Positions 39,901 to 47,260 of a stretch of 64,000 nucleotides of DNA are shown in pieces. Both the position numbers and the translations under genes were made by a program. The notes beneath the pieces were generated by a model. That model was not told the DNA's origin. It did not search any database and was given only the letters and a program-made list of their open reading frames with translations. Origin of the DNA: Membranipora membranacea (Eukaryota > Bryozoa > Gymnolaemata > Cheilostomatida > Membraniporidae); assembly GCA_914767715.1 (NCBI GenBank), contig OU612070.1, positions 20,138,025 to 20,202,024 of the forward strand. Direction: 5' to 3'. The first letter of the stretch is position 1. Every line of letters starts with the position of its first letter.

Positions 39901-40386
39901 CACTAACCATTCCCTGGCAATAACAAAAATAAAGGAAAAACAATTTCTACGGGCGCGGACAAACGGAGACACACTTGAGGATTTAGAGCTGACAGGGTCA
40001 TCACTAGTTTGACACTGCCTGCCAGTTAAATAAATTTCACTTTGGCTACAAAACAGCTAACGAAGTCAAAATTTAACCTAGCCATCATCATTACTAGATC
40101 TATGTTTGTACAATTATGGGAGGGATTATGTTATTGTAATGATGATGCATGGTACATGATTTATTTTTATTACAAGACCACCTCAAGCATTGCTCATCAA
40201 AATGATTCATTCAGGCACCTCTTTGACAACTACGACCTTTGATACCTAAACAATTTTTTTTTCCTGTCAGTTTGGTGATATATTTTGTGAGAGCAGTCCA
40301 AGGATAACACAAAGATACACTTACTCTACGGGATGCGAGCGGCCAAGCTTAGTCAGGCTCAAAACATTGAAGTCTTCCATCACCAT
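9141..40386 (-). CDS. Large F-box/WD40-repeat protein (34 coding exons, 1,848 aa predicted)
   Basis: Coding exons on the minus strand, 5' to 3': 40386-40325, 39763-39662, 38901-38747, 37759-37550, 36910-36762, 36489-36310, 36073-35635, 35228-34933, 34574-34421, 34249-34111, 33380-33167, 32632-32416, 31740-31539, 30438-30272, 30072-29984, 29650-29438, 29010-28776, 28294-28208, 27735-27598, 27137-26673, 26463-26365, 25898-25873, 25343-25279, 24531-24408, 24179-24008, 23619-23489, 21985-21857, 20910-20836, 19559-19465, 19090-18950, 18632-18455, 12849-12698, 9961-9874, 9299-9141 (stop TAG). They sum to 5,547 nt and reading phase agrees at every junction. An in-frame TAG lies two codons before the first ATG. 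Domain order is an N-terminal Trp/Gln motif, a low-complexity region, an F-box (~972-1012), a second low-complexity region and a C-terminal WD40 propeller (~1511-1848). By family logic the F-box binds Skp1 of an SCF E3 ligase and the propeller binds substrate. Orthology is not resolved; FBXW10/CDRT1 is the nearest layout I know. Weakest borders: exons 14 (GTCATT donor), 20 (acceptor) and 33 (GTCTGT donor). Confidence 0.86.
9962..12697. other. Intron between exons 33 and 32 of the F-box/WD40 gene
   Basis: Holds an 82-bp tandem duplication near 10681-10845 and one isolated plus-strand open frame of 120 codons at 11046-11408 that has no recognisable domain (see findings). Otherwise nothing recognisable. 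Confidence 0.6.
10681..10845. repeat. 82-bp tandem duplication
   Basis: Two copies starting CCTAGATCTG at 10681 and 10763, each with AAATATACGGGGC and a GTAC/GCGCCCGCAGT block. Divergence is about 15 percent by eye, so not a recent event. Confidence 0.75.
14019..14115. repeat. 42-44-bp tandem repeat, about 2.2 copies
   Basis: Units begin CTCTCA at 14019, 14063 and 14105 and share ACTTACTCAAC and TACATAAAACACG. Confidence 0.7.
16844..17070. repeat. 122-bp tandem duplication with palindromic cores
   Basis: CAGTAGC at 16844 recurs at 16966. Each unit has CCTAATGGTTT, a core CAGAGAC..TAGTCTCTGG that is an inverted repeat, and GCAGAAAACTCC/GACAGAAAACTCC. The cores lie at 16872-16902 and 16994-17024 and belong to the dispersed palindrome family also seen at 36232 and 44206. 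Confidence 0.75.
19125..19210. repeat. Short tandem repeat around AAAAAGCGCTGGTGAC
   Basis: Four imperfect units of about 16-20 bp. They sit roughly 35-120 bp upstream of the acceptor of exon 30 of the F-box/WD40 gene. Confidence 0.7.
20928..21120. repeat. CpG-rich 13-bp degenerate satellite
   Basis: About 14 imperfect copies of a TAACGTCGTAACA-like unit. CpG-dense in an otherwise CpG-poor intron, starting about 18 bp upstream of the exon 28 acceptor. Confidence 0.8.
21663..21842. mobile_element. 180-bp MITE-like element with ~36-bp terminal inverted repeats
   Basis: Left end GAGTGGGTCTTTTCTC..TGATAAGTTA..GAGTC is repeated in inverse orientation at the right end with about four differences. 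The interior has no coding potential. The right end stops 14 bp before exon 27 of the F-box/WD40 gene. No clear target-site duplication seen. Confidence 0.8.
21986..23488. other. Intron between exons 27 and 26 of the F-box/WD40 gene
   Basis: 1.5 kb. Contains small open frames on both strands (for example 22072-22263 minus, 22922-23170 plus) without splice-site support or recognisable domains. Exons 26 and 27 join directly in phase, so no extra exon is needed here. Confidence 0.55.
23489..28294 (-). CDS. F-box/WD40 gene, exons 18-26: linker between F-box and propeller
   Basis: Residues ~1075-1510. Exon 20 (27137-26673) is strongly acidic with a six-glutamate run followed by a helical SIKYELRSAELRIQTMIKEL segment, possibly a short coiled coil. 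Its acceptor (GTGAG at 27142-27138) is weak and lies inside a local duplication, so the border is tentative. Exon 21 is basic (KTKRQYVKKSRFPPLKL). Exon 22 (25898-25873) is a 26-nt microexon, accepted because the phase closes on both sides and both splice sites are canonical. Exons 24-25 are Arg/Ser-rich (HDRRRSSIEDD; SRKSSKVS). Exon 26 (23619-23489) has REAARAQDPCLYWQSLEQY and leads directly, in phase, into the first WD40 blade. Confidence 0.78.
26040..26140. repeat. GC-rich imperfect direct repeat
   Basis: Two copies of a block with CCTGACG(C/G)CCCCGCCCAA. Local GC is far above the surroundings. Lies in the intron between exons 21 and 22. Confidence 0.55.
27799..27894. mobile_element. MITE-like foldback, family A copy 1
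   Basis: Left end has ATCAAGTTTGATTCAATTTG; the right end GGCAAATTGGATCAAC is its inverse counterpart. About 95 bp. Related ends occur near 30930 and 57191. Confidence 0.6.
28078..28166. repeat. 89-bp hairpin element
   Basis: CCAGTCTGCCTGCATTTGG (28078 onward) is matched exactly by its reverse complement ending at 28166. The inner loop also pairs partly (CTGATAA / TTATCAG). Shares the GCCTGCATTTGG word with family A ends. Sits 42 bp from the donor side of exon 18. Confidence 0.8.
28776..29650 (-). CDS. F-box/WD40 gene, exons 16-17: F-box domain
   Basis: Exon 16 (29650-29438) ends with SELPDRLVMRILTYLDVNSL and ETCLQ; exon 17 (29010-28776) continues VCRRWRFLCLRPQLWIDKC. This is a full F-box: the L-P motif, two hydrophobic helices, V-C-R-R-W and a following Trp. 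It sits at residues ~972-1012, about 500 residues before the WD40 repeats, much further away than in typical FBXW proteins. The exon 16 acceptor is placed at 29651, after the pyrimidine tract TTTTTGTCTCGCCCCTTTAG, which gives phase 0. A nearer AG at 29642 would need a shifted donor in exon 15. Known family role: Skp1 binding in SCF ubiquitin ligases. Confidence 0.9.
29984..36910 (-). CDS. F-box/WD40 gene, exons 5-15: low-complexity central region
   Basis: Residues ~177-925, with little recognisable fold. Exon 7 (36073-35635) is acidic and Ser/Thr/Pro-rich, with a short internal repeat of the type NDTPTAN repeated about three times. Exon 8 is Ser/Arg/Pro-rich, exon 10 carries an alanine run (TGAAAAAASSA), exon 11 is acidic (IDDDRSEI, RIEDDKMVHEF) and exon 12 has a helical EDDLADEIAECILSS block. 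Exon 13 is read through a weak internal GTCGTT site to a GTAGGA donor at 31538, because only that choice keeps phase with the basic exon 14 (VRTRQRKKRRITNKR, a plausible nuclear-localisation signal). Exon 15 leads into the F-box exon. Such stretches commonly carry phosphosites and partner motifs; function unknown. Confidence 0.78.
30930..31032. mobile_element. MITE-like foldback, family A copy 2
   Basis: CTCCATTTGCCTGCAGCTG on the left and ACAGGCAAATGGATCAAACTTGATC on the right (inverse), with an internal GGAGGGGGAGCAACTCTG segment shared with the copy at 57191. The coordinates are by-eye limits. Confidence 0.65.
32210..32375 (-). mobile_element. tRNA-derived SINE-like fragment
   Basis: On the minus strand there is a perfect RNA polymerase III B-box-like word, GGTTCAAACCC (32319-32309), preceded by AAGCGAGAGGTCCAGG, which resembles the anticodon arm to T-arm stretch of tRNA-derived SINEs. 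No intact tRNA cloverleaf and no clear A box can be drawn. Intronic, between exons 13 and 12 of the F-box/WD40 gene. Confidence 0.5.
32677..32823. mobile_element. MITE family B, copy 1
   Basis: Left terminus CATGTGTATCTCTGATCGTT pairs with the inverse right terminus (TCTTTCAGAGATATACATG). A second copy with the same ends and shared interior (GTACCTAAC, TACCC(A/G)CCCC, GAATTAATTCACTCTCTA) is at 63620-63778. Confidence 0.82.
33425..33570. mobile_element. MITE family C, copy 1: 146-bp foldback
   Basis: Terminal inverted repeats of about 50 bp: AAGTTTTTGGTAT..GTCTAATTTAGAATA at the left, its inverse at the right, with a small second palindrome (AAGGAGTAACAGGTTACTCC) in the middle. Almost the whole element can fold on itself. 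Intron between exons 11 and 10. Confidence 0.85.
36231..36276. repeat. Dispersed palindrome (CAGAGACTATAGAT type)
   Basis: ACCAGAGACTATAGATATAG followed by the inverse arm ATATCTAGAGTCTCTG. Same core as at 16872, 16994 and 44206. Lies in the intron between exons 7 and 6 of the F-box/WD40 gene. Confidence 0.7.
37550..40386 (-). CDS. F-box/WD40 gene, exons 1-4: N-terminal conserved region
   Basis: Residues 1-176. Exon 1 (40386-40325) starts at ATG GTG ATG; the second ATG at 40380 is an equally usable start. Exons 2 and 3 encode the most conserved-looking part: a basic patch (KKKIVRRS) followed by ITKHFESLQIWQQKILLASL and then IERCPGSDLESL, LEPLSHRGF. The pattern F-x(5)-W-x(3)-K/R-x-L-L-x(3)-ERC resembles the segment just before the F-box in FBXO16-type proteins, as I recall it. 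Exon 4 (37759-37550) is basic and Arg/Trp-rich (KERWQSS, YRRSNKRMLRHMYLQERWRP). No signal peptide or membrane segment is present, so a cytoplasmic or nuclear protein is expected. Confidence 0.8.
39255..39417. mobile_element. MITE family C, copy 2 (diverged)
   Basis: TAGTCTAATTTGGACTACTGC at the left pairs with CAGTATTCCAAACTAGACTA at the right, a variant of the copy at 33425. The interior is longer and different. Intron between exons 3 and 2. Confidence 0.7.
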
Positions 40387-43300
40387 ATCCTATGTCTGTA
40401 ACGATTGCTCAGTGATAGATTGTTGTTCCCTAACCCGACAACCATAAACTAAATCTGTAATAAAAGTCGTTTGCCTAAGACGCTGCCTTAAATTAAGATA
40501 TTTATGACGTCATGTTGCTAGCTACAACAATGTCAAATTGCTGTCTTTTGCATGGCGTGGTACATGACCAATGATTCATTGATTATATAGATAAGGACGG
40601 TGCCGGGACAATAAGGATAATAATTTATTACCAGGACATAGCACATTGATACCAGTTTAGCCAAGTTGGTTGGTTTAACTTGTAAACAAGAATGTTTTCA
40701 ACTGCAATCCTAGAAGTTAATTAAAGTGGCACTCAAAGGGTCTCTTGGAATTAATTACATTAATGTCTACAAATATTTTAGTATTATTGTCCGATATAGT
40801 ATTGGAATTGGAAGTATACTTGCAGAGTAAGCTCTAATTCTCAACCCTATATAAATCTTCTCACATTGATGTTGATAAAAAAAAAACCAAACTATGATTT
40901 TACAGCTTGGTCGGATAGTTCTAAATTAATTCATGTCCTACCAATGAGATATCCTGGATTATTCTAGAGGGGTTCATAGCTCTTCTTCATTATTCTGCAC
41001 AGTCTCCTCCATCGTCATTATGTCTTCCTCTGCTTAGACTGACAGTAGCTAGAGAGATCAATATCGGAATATGCTTTCAAACTTGAATTAAGGTGCACAT
41101 ATACAAATCTTTGGAAATTGAGCACCCCTGGGTTCGTAGACTTGGAACTTCCAGTATCACAGTGATAATCATTATTAACTTTTTCACCCAACGCATGTCA
41201 GCCCTGTTAATTTGACCCAGGCCTGATGTGAGACTAATGCTAAGATTAATGGCTCATCTGCACTACAATTCATCAACAACCTTCTTCTCCTTCGACAAGA
41301 AAATGACCGATCAGATCCCGGCCTCGACAAATTAAACAAAAAATCTGTTTATTTACAGGGACATTTTGCTGTCTGGAAGCTAATTTGTGAAGAAGCAGTT
41401 ATCAAGCCACTGCTGGATATGCCGATGCTATATAGACCATAGAACTATATAGAACAAGTGAAGCAATACTGGGGCACATTAAAAGACTAGGCATTCTAAT
41501 CTAATGATATGATTTGTTTTGGGCTGTCTGCCATGTAGTGGTACTGGTACTAGATCTAGTCAGGGAGAATGGAATTCCCTGATCTAGTGGACCTGGGAAG
41601 TTACCAGCTTTGTTGGGTTGTCTTAGACCTGGGCCATACATTTTGGTAATTCCCATTAACCCAACATACTTTGGCTCCTAAGACTCACTAACAAAGTTGA
41701 GACTGAGTAGACACCACTCTACCAGTTACAGTGAGTAAGTAAGTTTGCAAATACTCTTCATTAATGTATATAAGACAGGTGACAGATATAGAGTAATAAT
41801 GCATATTGTAAATATATGTACAGTAACTGTACAAACAATTAGGCACACAGTGCTTAGGCCTATGGAAGATCTAAATATCCACAATAGAGGAAATCATAAC
41901 ACACTGCTGTAGCTTTTACTTACATTTAGGCCGTGTCGAAGTTGTCATATGCCCTGAATTCCCTGTGAATGATCATGCCTTTATAATTAGACTAATTTCC
42001 CAAATGTTAATTAGCATAGTTGGAGGATTGTAGTTACTACCCCTTGCTATGGTTGAGAGCTTTAACTAAATTTAACACAGCAACCCAGTTAGTTCATTTT
42101 CAAATCTTCTTACATCACGGCTCATTGGCCAATTCAGTTAAATCCCTACAGCAGAAGTCACATGGTTTGTGTTTTTCCCAAACAGACTTGGCCATCATCT
42201 TCTTCATTTATCACCATACACACAATAGTGATCAGACTTATGGACAAAACTCACTGAATAGGAAAAGGACTAGTTTGATGCTTGACAAAGTGGATTAATC
42301 TCAAAAGTTGGGCGATAGATGAATGAGGTGAACAAAAATTATCTCAAGTTTGAATATTTATTTTTGAAAAAGTCAAAGTAGTATATCTATACTGAGAACT
42401 TAAAATAAGGGAGCAACAGATACAACCCATGAATGAGAGATAGAAGAGGATTATTCTATTCCATTGGGACTAAAAAGTCAGAGAGCATAATACATGTTAC
42501 TGGATAAACCAGGATATATGAACGGAAGGAACTCATAAGCCAACTGGTAGGTATGTTTTTTTTTGTCATTGTTGTAGCCTACTTGCGACCATTGATATAT
42601 ATTCATATCAATGCTTGTGATTAACAACTATGTTATTGATAGTCATCATTAGTTGGCTGGACATCTAAAAATTAGCCCTGATTTCTTTAAATTGAATTAG
42701 ATGAAAATCCTTGTCATTGTCTCACCTAAATCCCTTCCTGTTCTGGACATTGAAGTTTGTTGATTTCTTGTACAAAATCATGTTCTCACACTAGTTATAT
42801 TCAATAATTCAATCCCAGTGTGTGCAATCTTGGAAAAAGCTCTTTGACAAGGTCTATTCCTGCAGTAAAACATGATGATTTGTCATTGAAAACCTCAAAC
42901 ACCCAACATTTTTCCAACATTTGACTGATTCACTTTTTACCTTATGGTATCAAGTTTATAGTTTACGTGTTAGTCCCACAGAAGATGAGTAACATTTTAG
43001 GTTAAATGGTTGAAAGGACATATATTTCACTCTAGATTAGATGCAGTTACTTATGATAGCTCATGCTCCAACATAAAAACAAGGCAGCAATGGTTTAATT
43101 GGCTCATAGCAATAACTCCACTGAGTTGATCAGCTGTTTGTGTCAATCAGTTTAGTTGAGAAAGCAAAATTGATGGGAGACAATTTTCGTTTGTCTTGTG
43201 TGCATGCAGTTAAAGAAGGGGTTTATCATTATGAATTTGCTGATGTTCAACTACCCGAATAAATCCCACATCTCAGGGAACTGGCCTGTCTGAAATAACT

Positions 43301-44205
43301 GGCCATGTATAGTATGCTCAGCATTTATTCGGTGGTTGCTATAGACTTCCTTCTCCAATTTCACCTCAGCAAGGACACCTGCCTACATTGTACCAACATG
43401 TATAGAAGGCAATGTGCCACTTCTTGTCATATTTATTAGTAATTTATGCATTTGTTTAGGATCATTGGTGGAATAACTATAACTTTTGCTTCATCCTACT
43501 TCTCTGATACTTTGCAGAATCATCCCTCAAGGAGACCGTATAAATCATTACGCAGAAAGCCATCAATCATAAAGCCTAATCATGCCGAATCTACGTGCTC
43601 TGTTGCTGATATATACACTATATGTAAGTAAATATCACAGCAAGGATATATCCCCACTCTATGTAAATATCCTAAAGTTCATAGTTAACTATGTAGCTGC
43701 TTGCTTTTAATTGCCTGTGTATGGGCTTTCTCATTCATGCTTTGAAATGTCGAACCTAATATTTGTAATAAATGTTTTACATTCACTGCTAATGGGAAAC
43801 TTTCCTTTCATGCACTGAGAAGCGGCCTTTAATTTATTGTGACATTAATGACCGTCTCATGACTAATCCCATCAGGACAAATAGTTTCATATTGCTAATT
43901 TCGCTGTTTGGCTTTGTTTTGCGGTTGTTTTACATATAGGTCAGCAGTATAAGTTGTCATATGTCACACCTGCTTAGCCCATCAAAGTTCATTTAGTTCA
44001 TTAACTAATCAACAACACCAGTTAGTATCAAATTACACAGTGGGCAACAGGTGCTCTTTCTCATCTTTTGCTGACATTTTACTGGAAATTGGCATTTGCC
44101 AATAGTTTGGAAACCACATGTGACATAATCATTACATACAATGTAACCAATACAGCAAAGATCAATACCCAAAGTGGTCTCTCGCTTTTTTTTTGATTAA
44201 CTAAA

Positions 44206-44235
44206 ACCAGAGACTATGGATTATCTATAGTCTGC
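44206..44235. repeat. Dispersed palindrome, intergenic copy
   Basis: ACCAGAGACTATGGATTATC followed by the inverse arm; same family as 16872, 16994 and 36231. Confidence 0.65.
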
Positions 44236-45897
44236 TAAAACTTCAAAAAAACACACTGAGGAAGGGAGGAAGTTAAGTGGTTACTCAACGATGTAAGATT
44301 TGTTTATCCAGGCATCTGTTGATGACTCAATGATCTGTTAATATGCTGATGCTATCAGTGAACGTCAGGATAGTCTCAATGTCGCTTTCCCTGAGCGTTT
44401 TGATCTAATCCATCCTGGCGAGTTTGACGTGCAGATGACGCGACTCATTAACCTAATTGAGTCTTGTATGTTGGACAATGTGGCCTGACTTTCGCTCTCT
44501 ATCTTGTATCTGTGGGGGGGGGGGGGGTTATTGTTTAATATTAATGGACATTGTACCTGGTAAACCTCATCAGCAAACCCCCAAGTATTACTCTGAAATT
44601 GTCCAATAATTACACTATAGACTAGAAATGCCACACCAAACAGCTCCGTTAGGCGCCACCCTTGATCACAGTAAATAATTAACAGGAGTGGCGATGTAAT
44701 CCGGGTATAATTACTCTAATCCCTCATTATCATCAACTGTCAATCTACAGCTCAAAATGCCAATTTTCTCTCTACGTCTGAGGTATACTTATTCTATACC
44801 AGTGCCTAGTTTGGTTTTCTGGCTGATATTTATAGATATACTGAGAGAATCCCTTTCAGTTTAGCCATGGTTTAAATAAACAAAACAATAAACATTGGGA
44901 CCTCATGATCAGTCAAAAGGAAGATGGAATAGCTTTGATTGTTTTTTCATCTCTTGCCAGTATAAACATGTAAATATACACAAAGCAAGCAAGGTACTTC
45001 TTGGTTGAAGACTTCTCATTACCTTAGGCAATGACTTTAGCATCTTTGCCTTTAGTATTTAGTATCTTTGCCTTAGGTAGTCTTCAATGAAGTGTGATAC
45101 AGCACCTTGCATCGCAATAAAAAAACAATGCTCATACATGATAATTATATCACAGCTGTCGTTTCTTTTTGGTGCAGCTGTCACATGCATGTTTTTGTTG
45201 AGTGACAGCCATATTATCATCCGAATATTTCTTAGACTTCTCAGTCACTCCCAAATAGTTTCTATTATTAGTAACACGAGCACCTGAACATGTGTGCCGT
45301 TATCTAGCCTAGATGGTGGTCTATAATTTGTTACAAACACTGAAGTAAGTTTGGGTCAGACTGCAGATTTTTTTTAAAACTCCCAGGTTGTTGAGCTGGT
45401 ATGGATTCTAACTCCATGTTCATCTGTTATTTGGCTTGTTACGTTCAGATTATGTAAAGTTCCTCATCTTGGTCAGAAAATAACAAAGGTCTGGTGATTC
45501 ATCCGATGGAGACACCGATGACTGATTGTCGGTTTTGAGAAACAAGACAATGCATAATTAAGACAAGGAAGACTACAGTAATACCTGCTACTGTTATCTT
45601 ATGTCTCTGCGTAATACCTTGGCTAACAACAAACCACCACCCTTACTCTGTCAAACCACTATATGGTTTACCCAAGGACTTAGAACTCACTGACAGGAAG
45701 TCTAGACTTCCCTCCCACCCTTAAAATAGAAGACGCCCTCGAGCAAAAAATTGAACATTTCGGACGAGTAATTGAAAGACTTTCTAGATGCAATATGGAG
45801 TCTACCAGCTCAAAGTATGGGTTAGAAAATAGATCAACGAAAGAGATAGTTTTCCTAGTATATTGTTATTCTATAGGTTACAGTTTTAGGTTATAAT

Positions 45898-45927
45898 CAC
45901 AGAGTAAGGATATATCCTTACTCTGTG
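45898..45927. repeat. Perfect 30-bp palindrome
   Basis: CACAGAGTAAGGATA followed directly by its exact reverse complement, with no spacer. A degenerate relative (CACAGCAAGGATATATCC) occurs near 43636. Confidence 0.85.
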
Positions 45928-47037
45928 TCATATGTTTACAGACGTATGACCGTCATATTGATAGAAAACGAGATAAACAAAACTGCAAATAAAGACAGAA
46001 GCTAAAAACTTGAATTGTTTTGAAGATAGTGATCTAATTCACCACTAATTACTATAATCAATCAATCTGATTATATTTATTTACTTCGAATAGTTTGCTG
46101 ATGAATAACAATAACCATAAAATAACTCTCTAAAAATTCCACTGAGACTCTGAATCTGTGAAAGTTGGCAGGTTGGGTGGTAAAAATTCCAGAAAAAGTT
46201 GAAACAAAGAGAAATTTTCCGTGAGGTTATGCAGATTTAGGGGCTGGGTGATTTGCTTGAAGGGGTTGAGGTTTATTTTCTACAATCATTGCTCACACTA
46301 AGCCTGGTGCGTAGTATTTTGCGGTCTCACAATAATGATATTATGAGGTGGATTTTGGTCGTACAGGAGTTTTTCTCACTCGAATGACATAAGAAACAGT
46401 TTTGGTTCCCAACAATATTGTAATTAGTATTGTGGCTCTTTGTCTTGATTGCTTTGTCTAGTAACCCAATAACATCCCAATTACAAAAGGCACATACGTA
46501 ACTCATTCTCATCCGTAACTTATTCTCCAGACGAAAGTGGCCATAGATATTCCTGCACCTGATGCATCCTGGTTCTCTGCTATTATGGCATCATTCGAAT
46601 TCCTGTCTTGAATTTTTCATCTGGGTTGATATCGTACAATATGTCATGTTCATGGAGCCATGATCATTACCTCGTATTATATGAAATCTGACTATATGAT
46701 GGTTGCATTCAAACAGTGTTCTGTTCTGTTGTACCATCAGGATGTTTGTCCTGAAACCCTTAGTTGTATCAATAAGAATACAAACTTGAAATTGTTAGAG
46801 TTGTCTACTCTTGATGATGGGAATGATAACTCCAACTTAAGATAGCACTCGTCAGTATCAAATGATTTGAAGTCACCTAATAAAACCAAGCAGTATTCTT
46901 GTGTGATGGGAGGAGGGATGTAAAAAGAAGCCCAGCAATAGAATAAGGATCTGTCTGGAAAAAAACCTAACAATGTTTTGATTTACTACTCTATGTATAC
47001 ACCAGCCACATTTCATGTGTTTGATGACTATTTTTAG

Positions 47038-47260
47038 CTGAGTCACTATTGCTCGGCTGAAGAGGAGGCCTGTTCAGTAGTATGTAAAGCATCAGGTCAG
47101 AAGAAGCCTGTATGTGCCTCTGATAGACAAAGTTATCCGTCTAAGTGTGAGGTGAGACGACAGCGGATATGTCTGGGTAAGAAAAACCTTGAATGGATAC
47201 ATGAGGGAGAATGTAAGACTCAGAAGGCTCCACAACAACAATACCCCGACAATGTGTATG
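47038..47260 (+). CDS. SMOC: SMOC Kazal/follistatin-like exon
   Basis: Encodes a Kazal domain: ACSVVCKASGQKKPVCASD, then SYPSKCEVRRQRIC and WIHEGEC, with six cysteines in Kazal spacing plus one extra upstream (HYCS). The VCASDxxSYPSxCE signature and the basic segment match the N-terminal Kazal of SMOC. The acceptor is TTTTTAG at 47037 (phase 0); an alternative AG at 47042 would give phase 2. The donor GTGAGT at 47261 leaves phase 1, matching the TY1 exon at 54112. An in-frame TAG overlaps the acceptor, so a separate upstream exon must supply the signal peptide. I did not find it between 40.4 and 47.0 kb. Confidence 0.88.

Larger units (their letters stand above)
40387..47037. other. Region between the divergent F-box/WD40 and SMOC genes
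   Basis: No coding exon I can support. It must hold the promoter of the minus-strand F-box/WD40 gene and, for the Kazal-containing SMOC form, an unidentified 5' signal-peptide exon. Contains a palindrome at 44206-44235, a G homopolymer at about 44515-44527 and a perfect 30-bp palindrome at 45898-45927. Mostly repeat-poor. Confidence 0.5.

Noticed and set aside
45087-45287. Hydrophobic plus-strand open frame as the missing signal exon of the Kazal-containing SMOC form
   Set aside because: The available donor (A|GTGACA) leaves phase 1, which does not fit the Kazal acceptor, and the hydrophobic stretch is too long and broken for a clean signal peptide.
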